A stretch of DNA of 64,000 nucleotides from Malurus cyaneus samueli (Eukaryota > Chordata > Aves > Passeriformes > Maluridae), in contig CM019220.1 of assembly GCA_009741485.1 (NCBI GenBank), forward strand, positions 31,192,185-31,256,184, written 5' to 3'. How positions within the stretch are numbered: the stretch's first letter is position 1; every line of letters begins with the position of its first letter. A model generated the notes under the pieces. It did no database searches. It worked only from the letters and a program-made list of their open reading frames with translations, and had not been told where the DNA came from. Below are positions 11,001 through 23,037 of this stretch, piece after piece. The position numbers and the translations under genes were made by a program.

Positions 11001-14000
11001 TACTGATGTTTTTCAAGTCAAGAAGTGCCTAAAGAACTGTATCTGAATGTGGCCTGCAGGAATTCTGGTAGGTGTCTCACAGTTTAATCTTTCTTGGACA
11101 TAACTACTGCTAAATGCATTAACAATTTCTTTATTCCATACACGTTCTGTCAAATCTCACTTTTAAAGTTATGAGAATTATGTACTTCTTACTACAAAGC
11201 CTAGTTCTCTTGAGTTAGGTTGTGAAATTATCCAGAATATTGTTTTCGAGTTTGATCAAGTAGCTTTTCATTGTTTTCATCAACTCACTTCAGAAATCCT
11301 TTGTGTTTGGCATCATAAGGCATTTTAATAGCTTTCAGGATCATTTTCGTACTTATTTTTCACTCTTTCTCCTATTTTTAAACAAATATATGAGTTTGAG
11401 GTTTTGATCACAACCAAGGGTCTGAGTCACCAATGCCATATGAGACCAATCTTTTCCAAACTATTAAGTCATGTTTTGCTTTTCTATTTCTATACAGAAA
11501 TATTTCTATAAAACAGAATGTCACTCAGAGGAATATACTACATTCTTCTGTAGACCAAGACCTCTTGACTAATCATTTTTGATACCTGGGCAAACATATT
11601 TTGTGCTGATTGTTCCTATGAATGTCCAAGCTGCTAAGTTTTCACAACGAAGGAATAAAATGCTCTTCTTTAATTTATGTTCATGTAGTTTGACTGAAAG
11701 TACCATGAAAGCAATACAGCTGATTGATAAGGATATTACTAAAATTACTTTTTTTCATGAAAGACCATGAGGAAAGGAGAGGAAGAAACTTAGGCACAAT
11801 CCATGACTTTATCAAGCCTTAAATGCTCCAGAAAAACATGTTGGACTGCTGTTTTCTGCCTCCCAATTTGAGTAGATTTTCCACAGCTGTCTGTTTTTAC
11901 ACTCCATCTCTCTGCCTGATGCAGTCCCATGGCAGGCAGTCCCAGCACACACTGCTCTGTGTGTCCTTCAGCCCTCTTTAATTGGTGCACTCTTCACAGG
12001 GATTCCACAAGGACAAAATTTGTGCAGGCAAAATGCCAGAGCAGCCTTCAGTGCAAAGGCAGATGTTTCATTTCATGGCTTGGACGGCTGGCATGGTCCT
12101 GCCAAGGGAGAGCAGGAGAGATCTGTGTCCCTCCTCAAATCAGACACAGAATTAATTCACCGCTAAGTTAACTGCCTCGGCTTTTTGAAGCGAATTAGCT
12201 TTTTCATCATTCATTTGGAAATAATTTGAAAGCAAAACAAGCAAGGCACGTCAAAATAATTGCAATTCTGGGTTAAAAAAAAAACAAAAACAAAACTCCA
12301 CTGGGGCTTTGAACACCTTATAAATTGCTTCTCAGTTAAGATATTTTTGAAAGACACATACAGCAAAATGGTCTCATCTGAATTTAAAAAAAAAACATGA
12401 TGATTGCACTTGTTAATTGTGTTTGTTTTCTTATGACTAATTTATTAAGGACAATTGAGAAAGCTAAAGCATTTGAACTGATTTTCCATTTGTTTGGCTA
12501 TTAAAGTTCCTCTGTGAAATGTATGTTTACTTCAAGTATCTCCAGCTACCCATTTACAATGCATTTGTTAAATTAGTTAAGAGACTTTAATAGGGCATTG
12601 GGGATTTGTTGTGCTATTCCCAGATCTGTTTACTAAAAATACATGAGAACAGTTAGCAATTTATTTATAACCTTGTTATATTAGGCCATTACCAACATCA
12701 GATCTTTTTCTTAACATATTTTTAATTTGCATTGACAGAATTCAAGTCATGTTTGCTCTTTCTCCTGTTTTTTAATAGAGCAGCCTGAAAACTGTTTCTA
12801 GTTGAGTAGAGTAGAACCAATTTGTTATTTGGAACAGTGTTCATAGACGTGGATTCCTCCCAAAAAAAGCAATATTGAAGAAGCATGAGAGAATGTTGTC
12901 TTTCTTTTGCATGCCATTAAGATCAATAGTTGGAGCAGTTAACTATGGTTGAGGTTAAACATGTGCTACATTGGCATTATCATCAAACAGACACTTCTGT
13001 ATTTTGATCCTACCCTGGCCATTTCTCACCAATGAAAACAGCAACAAAACTCCTGTCACAAGGCTTTGATTCCTCTGAGATGAGGGTGTCTGCACATCTC
13101 TCCAGACAGACCATTCACAGGATCAGCTTATTTCTAAACTTGTCTTGTTGTCAGAAAATGTCCAGGCACATCTCCCCCAGAGCCTGGGGAAACTCACTGG
13201 AACTGCCAAGCCAAGGAAAGCAGTTCATTCCCAGGAAACAGCATCTAATTAAATGTTTCAACTTCCCTGAACTAATTTTTTCTCTCTTGTTAAATGCAGT
13301 TGCTTTAGCACAATTTTCACTCCAGCTGACACTGATCTGTTGTGATGGGATGAGTAAGTTAACAGCTGTAAATGTTAACAAGTCATTTATTTAAGCTGTT
13401 GGAGAAGTAACACTGATTTTATTGTAGGGGAAATCAACACCATACTCTATGTGCTATTTTTATTTTTACTAAACATAATGTTGTTTGAAGCTTCAGTTGT
13501 TTTCTATAGCCCAAAGAACAGTGTCCTGTTATTATAAAAAAAAAAAATGCTGTCATTTTTCAAAGGACTGTGTAGCCCTGCTGCACGAGGCTAGTCCTAA
13601 ACTGGGGTGAATTAGCATAAATGTCCATTTCCATGGAACTATTCCACTTTACACTGGCTGACTTCCCAGACAAATATGTATTGTTTGGTGAGAAAGAAAA
13701 CATTTAGAGAAACAAAATATTTCAATGCAGGACATGAAAGAGAGAAGTAAGATCATCATAGACACACAATCCTGCCATCCTACAAAATGCATGCAAGGTA
13801 ATGCTCTTTTTCCTCTTTTCCTGCAAATTATTCCAATCTGCAGAAATTATTATGTGTCACAAAGCTCCTCCAGATTGTGCATCACTTTGTCTAATTTAAA
13901 TTAGGAGTTTAATTTACCTTTTGAGCAACATTAATAGCAGAAACTTCTCTTTAAACCTGGCCAGCTTTAGTTTTGCTCTTTGATTAGAGCTTTCCTTGCT

Positions 14001-16804
14001 TGTTTGTTGAATGCTGTACCTTATCCCTTATTCTGAGAGCCTAAAATTAATGGCAGTTTGTGTGCAGAACCAAGGGCTTCTTGTAAGACCACAAATTCTT
14101 TCTGCTAGGCTAGGACCTAGTTTGATTTTTAAAACATGTTTACAGTAGTTTTACTTAGGTTAAAACTTTGATTTTTTTTAAGAGGCCTCCAAGCACACAG
14201 AAAGAAAAGTGAAAAAAGCATAATGGGTGCTTTTGGGGTTTATGACTGCAATCAAAAGCTTAGAAAGAATAGAGGTAATAAACCAGTTGATAGTACTGTA
14301 CATCCTGGCATAAGCAGCACGGGGGAGGATATTTGCCTGACTTTGAAGGAAGCTTACTGCTAAATCTGATGTTCAAGGACTAGAAATAAAAATTAATACA
14401 CTTATATGACTTAAAAGACCACATATATTCAAAAATGTATGATAGTGCAGTGGGAAAATGTGTAGACAGTTTCAAACAGTGAAAATGTTTAAATCACTGA
14501 ATTGATTTTTATGTTGTTTACTTACATGTTGTTTCACATAGCTTAAAGCAAATGTAGTCTTAAATCCTGAGCAAGATAAACACTGGTTAGAAATTTTGAA
14601 AAAGAAAACACCAAGTAAAAATGACAAACATTTCACACAGCTTATCAGGAAGTGTCAAGAGCAGCCTTCCTGGTGAACAAAGAGTTTAGCAGCTCGCAGC
14701 TAATATTCTCACAATGCCATCTTGACAAATTTAGCACTCCAAATCCTGAGAGCCCAGATTTATACCCATCTGGCAATACTGAGAGACAAACACTCATCCA
14801 TCAGATGTGCTGCAGAGCTAACATTCCCTTGCAGAGAGCAGCAGCCATCCTGGTTTGATCTCGAGCTATCTCCAAACATCGCACATTTTCGGATTTCCGT
14901 GTCCTGAGCTTTGTACTCTGCCACAACAGGGGAGACAAATCCATCCTTTGAAACCTCTGGAGAGCACTCAGCAGAAGCAACGTGGGGAAGAAAGCTCATG
15001 TCAATAGTATTGAGAGATGTCTGCAAAGGTCATGAAAATACTTTTGTGGCACGAGTGAACAAATGCACAGAGCTAGCAGAGATGACAGACACCTGTAAGC
15101 TGGCTGGCACTAAACTTTAGGGGATGAATCTAGGGTTGCATTTGAGCTCCAGGGAGTTTCTTATGCAGGAAATATGTTTTCAGTGATGAGGGAAAATGTC
15201 TCTTTTCTAATGCAATCAGTATTGGTTACAATATTTCCCAGGTGAGTAATTTCATTTCTATACTAAATACAATGGCAGAAGATAAAAAAATAGATGGGAC
15301 CTGATCTGGTAGGAAAGCAGGGCAGCAGAACAACTCTCCTTGGAACAGGTGACTTCTTCTTGGCCAAAACTGATCTTGGCAGAAGTTCATAGTGTGCCAG
15401 AATTCTCACATTTATGTATCCAAGAAAGAGAAATAATGCCTTCCACATAGGTTTAGGGGTTTACTGAGTAGATCCCTGACTGGAGGGTGTCTCTCTTTCA
15501 CTCTTCCAAAGCTCTAAAATGAATGGTCTATTTTTATATAAGAATTGCTCCTTAGAGACTTCTCATGTTGTTCACTGGGGATCTGTGCTATTTAAGATCA
15601 TTTTTTATCAGAATAAGAAAGCCCTGTAGTGAAAAATAATGTGTCATCTGCCATGGAATTAATTTCTTCGAATGAAAATGCTGCTTTTTCAATGTAATTA
15701 GAACTCAGGTTCACCTCAGACTTTCAGAGAGTTTCCCTGACAATGAAAAGAACTACAAACAACCCGTCCACCAGACCTCACAATGAGCAACAAGGAACAG
15801 TTAAATGAGGTCAGGTTACCTTCTGCAAAGGTTGGTCTAAATTTTTGGCCCTGCAATGGCAGGACAAGGAAGGAATTAACTTTTAAAAAAGAGGGCAGAA
15901 AAATGCCTGAAGCACACAGAGAATATACAAGAGAGGTACTGCTGTACATGTCTAACTTAACAAGTATGCTCTATGAGTTGTCTAGGAAAGAAGTAAACAA
16001 AACAGCCAATAATTATTACCCAGAAAGGATATTAAAAAATAATAACAGCAACAAAAATGCTATAGTCTCAGTGTTGATTTTGGCTGCCTTCACAATATAA
16101 ATTGCATTGTTTCAAGGGACATCCTTTTCCAATACTCAATAGCACCCTAGAACGAGCCTTTTAAAATACTGCCATACTATGAAGTGGAAATGTTTCATGC
16201 ATTCATTTGGCTCTTATTATAGACAAACACCTACATGTAGAGGAACAGCTCATCCATGGATAAATATCTGTAGTTAAAGGCTTCAAGCCATATTTACCTA
16301 AGCACGGGTAGCTAGATTTTTCAGAAGAACTCAGGATACACCCTCCTTCTAATTTCAACATTAATTAGCAATGGCATGTTTAAGTTTGTTACTTTGCATG
16401 CAGGACTCCAGTCCTTCACTACCCTGCTCAAACATACCAACACATACCATGCAGACTCAAGATGTAATCCTGTCTATCTATCAGACCCTATATGCACACA
16501 CACACTTTCAAATGAGGTTTAATGTGCCCTTCGAGATACAGAAATTATTGAAAATTTAGAACATCAAATTCTCCTGTTAATGACACCTCTAAAGGGAGCA
16601 GCAGGAACCAGAAAATAAAACTAGACCAAATAAATATTCAACCTAACAACTTCCCGGTGTGGTACGGCAGTCTCGGAGAGTATAATGATGAGATCAAATA
16701 CAAATTGCAATATGAAAAGTGAAAATTCAATGTACAGTATGCGTAATACAAAATTACATTAGTAAAGTGACATCTCCTATTAGTAGAATATCCTACACTA
16801 TAGG
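8056..16804. other. Non-genic AT-rich sequence with CpG-retaining pockets
   Basis: No gene is recognisable in this 8.7-kb block. A-rich runs occur near 12273-12295 and 12385-12395. Three places keep several CpG dinucleotides, otherwise rare here: 12161-12251, 14862-14899 and 16655-16675. A palindromic CTAATTTAAATTAG lies at 13891-13904. One interval at 15169-15241 has splice-site-like edges and an open frame, but this is weak. The most likely interpretation is intergenic or intronic DNA that may include regulatory elements. Confidence 0.6.
13891..13904. repeat. Perfect 14-bp AT-rich palindrome
   Basis: CTAATTTAAATTAG is self-complementary and carries a TAATTT/AAATTA core like those bound by homeodomain proteins. 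It sits in a unique-looking stretch (about 13840-14000) without simple repeats. A regulatory role is inference only. Confidence 0.5.
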
Positions 16805-16820
16805 ATATATATATATATAT
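16805..16820. repeat. (AT)8 microsatellite
   Basis: Eight uninterrupted AT dinucleotides are preceded by TAGG and followed by TTACTACTAC. It is a short simple-sequence repeat with no gene context. Confidence 0.9.
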
Positions 16821-19685
16821 TTACTACTACTTTATTCAACACACCCAGGCTCTTTGATAGTTCCCAGATTTATCTTATGGTAAAGCAGCTATTTTCATAG
16901 GAACCAGAACACTTCAGAGGCAGTAAAAAGCCCCATTAGCAGAATGCCTAACCTCCACCTTCATTCCTTTTCTTCAGAGTTGGCTGCAGGGACAGCAAAG
17001 ACACTCTCCACACAGAGTCCTGATGGGCCCCAGAGTTCCTTTGAGCAGCACCAGTGCAGGGCAGAAGCAGCACAGGGAATCTTGAGCATCATTTTATTGC
17101 AGCTGACAGCAACATTTACTGGGAGAGCAAACATGGACAGGCTACAGCTGCAGATGAACGAAAATCCTTCATGTAAACAAGGCTGCACAAAGTTAATCCT
17201 TATGGTATGTACAATTACCTTTTCAAAGAGAAATAGTCTTGTTCTTTTATTTGATATGCAGTCCTCCAAAATCTCCTAAAAACATGTTTTAAGGAAAAAA
17301 ATATAATAATTCCATTTTCTTCAGCTACATCAGGAGCTAAAACGAAAGGTTCAGCATGTGTTGTTTGCTTCCGAAATGAAGGCCAAAGAATATTTCAGCA
17401 GCACACCTTAAATCAGCAACAACACTTGACAGAATGGGTTGTCCCTGGCCTTTATTGATACCAGGGATGTCAAGTCTCCTTCTGCTTGTGTCTAGAGACA
17501 TTCTATACAGCACAGTGCTGGCAGTCTTTGGCTGCACTATTTGCTCTCATTTGTATTTATGTATTGGATTCAGCACAGTGGGGAACAGTCCTGAGCAATT
17601 TATTTTCTCCAGCCATGCTGTTCAGCTCCTCTCACCCCTGGGGACTGAAAGGAAATCCTTGACAGGTAGACAGCTCCCTGTGTATTAAAAAAAATCCCAA
17701 ATGTCAGCCAGAAATCAGTAGCTGACCAACAGCAGTAAACACAGTGAAGTGAGAGAAGCAGTAAAAGACATCTGAGATAAATTTGCATCCAGGGACAGTA
17801 TAAGGGACAAGTGGCTGCCTACCAACCCACCTGAGCGTGCAGTGGGGAATGGGAGGGTGCTATTTTGGTATCTATATCTTAGCCCAAAACCTGAAAGGTG
17901 GGATTTCCTGCTGAGATGACCAAAACTGTACACTGAGCTTTAATTACCATTAGCTGGAGTGATTTATTTTAGGAAAATTAAAACATCACCAATGAAAACT
18001 GCTATTGATGACACGCTGATGGTTGGGAGCACTGACACAAGCTAACATTGGTTTTAATAAGGTCATTTGGTTGTTTCTCAAAGAAATGTTGCTGAAAATA
18101 AGATATCATTAGGAAGCTACCATAGAATCCTTTCTGGCATAAAAAATATTCATCTCGTAAAGAAAGCAGCAGAAGATGAAGACATTTAAGTTCCAAATAT
18201 TTACTTTGGCCAAATGGTTGCATTCAAACAGAAGATATCAGAATCATCATGCAAATCTTTGCAGATATTCCATAATGCTGCGCTCCAGAACTAAATTCCA
18301 CACACATATGAAAATAAAAAGTATTAGCTGGGCATAAAATTGCGGATTGTCCCTTCAGCACAAATGATATTCACAATCTTTTTAATAACAAGGGCTGTTG
18401 GCGAGGGGTGGGTGTGGAAGAGAGACCAAATATTATATTAGGCTATCTCGTTCAGTACAGGAATAGCTAATAGGTAAAATTTCCTACAAAATAATTTATT
18501 ATATGGAATTTAACAGTAAAACTGAAGGCCTTGAACTTGTAGGTATTCCAGTAATTTCAAGTTTTGCATTTGAGGAACACTGCCTGCATAATCTTCTACT
18601 TCAGTGATTCTGAGCAGGAAGAATTTAGGTCAGTAGTGAGTCTGAGACCGCTGATAATGCAACAAATAAAACTCTGCCCTATTCTTCATTGTGTATGAAA
18701 ATAAGTGAGCATGGGGCAAGGAAATTACCCAACTTTCAAGACAGGCAGCAGACAAGAATCTGTTAGCCATTGCATTTGTATTTTGAAATTGCTTTTGGAA
18801 CACAGTAATGAACATTTCACATTGAGCTTGAGATACATAAGACAGCGTCAGAGGCATGGCCATGTTTGCCTCTATGGCATGTGAGCCTCATATTCAGACA
18901 AATTAACAGGTATATTTGGGATATCTGGCGGAAGAATTAATTAAATGGTGATAAGAAATTGTTTTAACTCTGCTAAGTATGGCCATGACTTAAAAGCACA
19001 AGAGGAAGACTTCATTTTCCTCGGGTGGTGGAGAAGAAAAGTTGAGGATCTTTTAAAATATTTGTAGTCCTTCTCCCATAAATTCTGTACTTTTACACTT
19101 GTGTCTGGTTTTGTAATAGGCTAAAAATAAATCTCTATGATACATTCTTGAATTTAAATTATGTTGCTATAATTGTATAGCATCAGAACAACTGTAGCTT
19201 GAGGTAGAAGTCTCTTCTCACTCCTCAATCCTCTGGTCAGAGAAAATAGTGCATTGTCCTTCAGGGAACATCAACATATGTGAATAAAGAAGTGTTCAAA
19301 AACATTACTTTAGTCCATTCTTAGTCCTGGTGGCACTTGCCAGCTTTTCAACTGTGCACATCCTGGTGAAACCATCAGGATTCAGGCACACTCTCCTGCT
19401 CTGCATGGGTGAGCATAAAAGCTAAGCATCCAACCATGCAGAAATTACGCCTCACACTGTACTAAGTTCTCATAACTTTTACTGGCATTTATATTTCCAG
19501 TTCTTTCTTTTACTGCCTCTCACTCTAATTTTTCTTATACATAAAACATAATATGAAGATTTTTTTTTTAACTGAGCTTACCTAAGGTCTCTTTCTTGAC
19601 AGTAGAGGAAAAACTAAAACTGCAAGGAAAAGCCATTACTTTTCAAGCAATTCTTCCTTTAACAGCATGCAAGGCATTCAATATG

Positions 19686-19704
19686 CTAATTAAATTTTAA
19701 TTAG
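19686..19704. repeat. 19-bp palindrome with TAATTA cores
   Basis: CTAATTAAATTTTAATTAG has 9-bp arms that are perfect reverse complements around a single central T. Each arm carries TAATTA, the classic homeodomain core. It could bind paired homeodomain factors or be a chance AT-rich palindrome. Confidence 0.55.
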
Positions 19705-20234
19705 TCACTTTCTTTGTGCTAAGAAAATGTCTATTTTATTGCTAGAACAAGCAACTTAGGACATCATGGCACTATTTTTAGAAAGCATGCTACTAGTTCT
19801 TTACAGGAGACAATAAGCCACTCTCATATTAGGAGAGGAAAGTTATGCTGAAGTGTTTGGAACTGCAGCACATACCTTGAACTGGCACAGAGCAAATAAA
19901 GGCTTTGGTGTTTTAATGTGTGTTCCTGCTGCTAGGTGTTCTGTGTTGCCAGACAAAACAAACACTTAGGAGAATCTCTGCATTTTGGTCAAGGTGAAAG
20001 CCCAGCCCCATCAAATCAGCAGGCTGAACTGAGCTTGCTGCAGTCAGGATTACACCCAAGTCGTTTGTCCAACCTTTCCACTTAACTCTTCTTCTTTACA
20101 GTCTTTTAAAATCAATATCAGAAGAGACCTCAATAGAAACACAGTTCTGGCCATCAGAGTCACAAAGTCTGAAAATAAACAGAGGTAATCCTCATCCCTT
20201 TCCACAAGCTTATCAAGTTCAATCATAAAAGCTG

Positions 20235-20249
20235 TCTCTCTCTCTCTCT
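20235..20249. repeat. Short (TC)n run
   Basis: Seven TC units plus one T form a pure alternating run, flanked by further TGTC-type variants on both sides. It is a minor microsatellite. Confidence 0.8.
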
Positions 20250-22947
20250 GTCTGTCCCTCAGTTTCTTCTGACTGTGTGTATTGGAGCTCACATTTCCCC
20301 TTTTAGAGCACACTTCTCACTCAGCTTCGATGTACATCTCTCTCCTCAACTTTTTTGAAGTTAGTATACCACAACCATACCTGCATCTTATCCCATTTTC
20401 TAGTCATCTCCCTGCTTTTAGTCATGATTTGCCTTAAAATGTCTGAATTTTCCATCGTGCTAAATTTATATTAAAACATCTGCTGCTGGTAAAATCACTT
20501 TTAATTCAGACATGATAATGATAGTTTCCATATTTGCAGTGAATAGCAGGTTTTATAAACTCTGCTAAGGCTGAGTAAAGCCTCCATTCAGCACATAGAT
20601 CATTCTGACTTCTCTTATGATCTCTGCCCATCTTCAAGGCACAAAGATGTCAGTTCCTTCTGTTTTCTTTTAGGTGAAGCCACATTGCCATTCATATTCT
20701 GTTAAATACTTGAGGTGCTTAATCATATTTGATTTAAAATTAAGTGCTTTGAAAGGTTTACTTTTGAATTTCTGTTCACCAGAAGCAGAAGATTTGATAA
20801 CTCTTCATTTGCAATGTATGAGAAAAGAATTACTTCTACAGAAGCAAGGTTCTCAATCGTTGCATCCTTATCACATTAAATAAAAATAAATTTGTTCTTT
20901 GTGATAGTATATCAAGAAAGCCAGAAAGCAAGCGAGACACCACAGCTCTCTACCAGCTAAGATATATTAGTACAATAGGATTAATTTTACCAAAAAAAGT
21001 GTGAAATCATTTGAATATAGAAACAAGATAGTACAAGTTTTCAAACTTGGAATAATTGAACAAACTTTTTTAGAATGTCTTGAAGGAGCACAGCCAAGTG
21101 AAAAGGCATATTTCTAGCTTTGTAAAGTGAAATAATACCTCAAACCACTGGAAAGAATTGATTTTTGTGTCTTTTGTTATAGAAGTGTAGTAAAAGTTAA
21201 AAGATGAAAAAGGCCTATTATTTCATCCAGCACATAGCAATATTTTCACAAATGCTTTGTTGAAGAAAATTTTAATCAGCTCATGGAATAGCATTTCCAA
21301 TGTCTCTCATATCATCTATTTTGCAGTCTGTTGAATTTTAGTGTAAGGAATTTTTCTTTTATTCAAAAATTTTCAATATTTTCCAAGTGAAATCCTGAGA
21401 ATTTTGTTACTGACTTCAAATTATCTCTGCTTTCTCCCTTAAGGTTTGCCTGGTTTTTATTTTTTTTTCATTTATAACTATTGTGCAAACCCATTCAATA
21501 GCATTGCAGAGCTTCCCAGGTTTGGGACTATTTGTCCAAGCAAATAATGACTGCAGTCAACAGCTTTTTCCCACTGTCTGCAGGGCCATGCAGTCAAAAT
21601 AAACATATTTATTCTCATTTTCAGCCCATTCTCCCCCTCATCTGCTGATATATAAAAACTCCATCTCTCTTACTGTCATCAGGATTAATCTCCCCCCTGT
21701 GTTTGTAGCACCCATGATGTTTATTGGACACACAGAGCCATGCAAAAGGTACCTTGGTCCACATGTAGACAATTCTGCTGGAAATGTCTGGAATTAGTAG
21801 CTTCAAATGGTGCTTCAAGGTCCTTGTCTGAAAAGTTTGACTGCAATACAAAGTGCCCTTACAGCATCTATTATTTTTCTGTGAACACAATTCAAAGCAA
21901 CAGTGCAAGAACAGGCACAACAAATTATCTGTAGAGAAGGCAGAGGAGGAACAGAGATTCTTCTTCCTAAAATACTGTTATGCTTTTGGGCTCAGACTGC
22001 ACACCTGATCAAATATTGTCAGATCTGTTCTCCCACTCCTTTACCATCGATTTGAGAAAAGAGTGAAAGGCTAAAGCAATCCTAGGCTGGTCTCTAAAGC
22101 TCTGAGCTATGGACAGGTGTAGAATATCTTTTTGTGATGCTTTCTGGGATAATCTGTGTTTCCCATCTTTCTGGCACCCTTAGTCACTGCTTTTTTCCAT
22201 CATATACATCATTGAGGGGGTACCTTTTAAAAAGGGAAGAAAAGGCAGCAAGCTGGGAAAGCAGGAACAATCAGTCAAATCTGTTTGGGGCCTCCTACAA
22301 TGTGAAAACAATTATTGTTCAACTTACCACAGCACAAAACAGATGCATGTTTCTCTAGATTCTGCCTCTCTGATGCCTTGCTTGAGTGTTTCTTTAACGA
22401 ATTATCATGGTTGGATGATCATTTTCATCATTTACTTCAAATGTGCACTGATGTGTCATTAATTAATATTAATCACAAGTTGTCATATAAATGCAAAGAC
22501 TGTGGGGGCCTGCACATGCTTCATTAAGCTAATATAGCTTAAGAAATTAACTGGACTTCCAAACACATTTGCTATTGACTCCAGTAAGGGTGAGTACTTA
22601 ACACTCAACTAACTTAGTGTCAGCTATGCTATAAAGATGGAGCACAATGAATTTTGCAAAATCTTTCATGCTTCTAAGAAAAAATTTCAGTGTATCTGTT
22701 AGTGCTGGATCTTCCTGTGAGTGTTTAAATTTCTAGTTATAGGAACACACATAGAGCCATTGCTCCCAGGAATCCACCCTCAATGTGTTAAAGTCAAAGG
22801 CTGCTGCACCTCTATTGCAGAAACACAGATATTATAATCCTCAAATACACAGCTTTGGTATCTTTCATTTAATTGCGAGATGTTTTGGAGATGTCTTTGA
22901 AAAGAGTTTAGAACTTGCATTGGCCATTGTGTAAAGATAGAAGGCCC

Positions 22948-23037
22948 AGAATTAGCTCTGATTTCTGCTGCTAGAGTAGACAGCTAAATGTGAGAATTAG
23001 CTTTGATTTCTGCTGCTAGAGTAGATAGTTAAATGTG
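22948..23037. repeat. 45-bp tandem duplication, about 93% identical copies
   Basis: Copy one (22948-22992) and copy two (22993-23037) both begin AGAATTAGCT and share TGATTTCTGCTGCTAGAGTAGA. I count three mismatches, all C to T between copy one and copy two. The duplication is therefore older than the perfect 40-bp one at 3853-3932. No function is evident. Confidence 0.93.

Larger units (their letters stand above)
16821..22947. other. Non-genic AT-rich sequence, no gene recognised
   Basis: No coding gene, RNA gene or interspersed repeat is recognisable. Small features are a 19-bp near-palindrome at 19686-19704, a short TC run at 20235-20249, and an AT-rich stretch at about 22435-22560 with several ATTAAT motifs. 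Overlapping short frames on both strands (for example around 16944-17279) look accidental: none has a recognisable domain or signal. Confidence 0.65.

Noticed and set aside
16944..17279. Overlapping frames of 111 (plus) and 102 (minus) codons considered as a gene
   Set aside because: The frames mirror each other and neither shows a domain, a signal peptide or a Kozak-like start that would separate it from chance.
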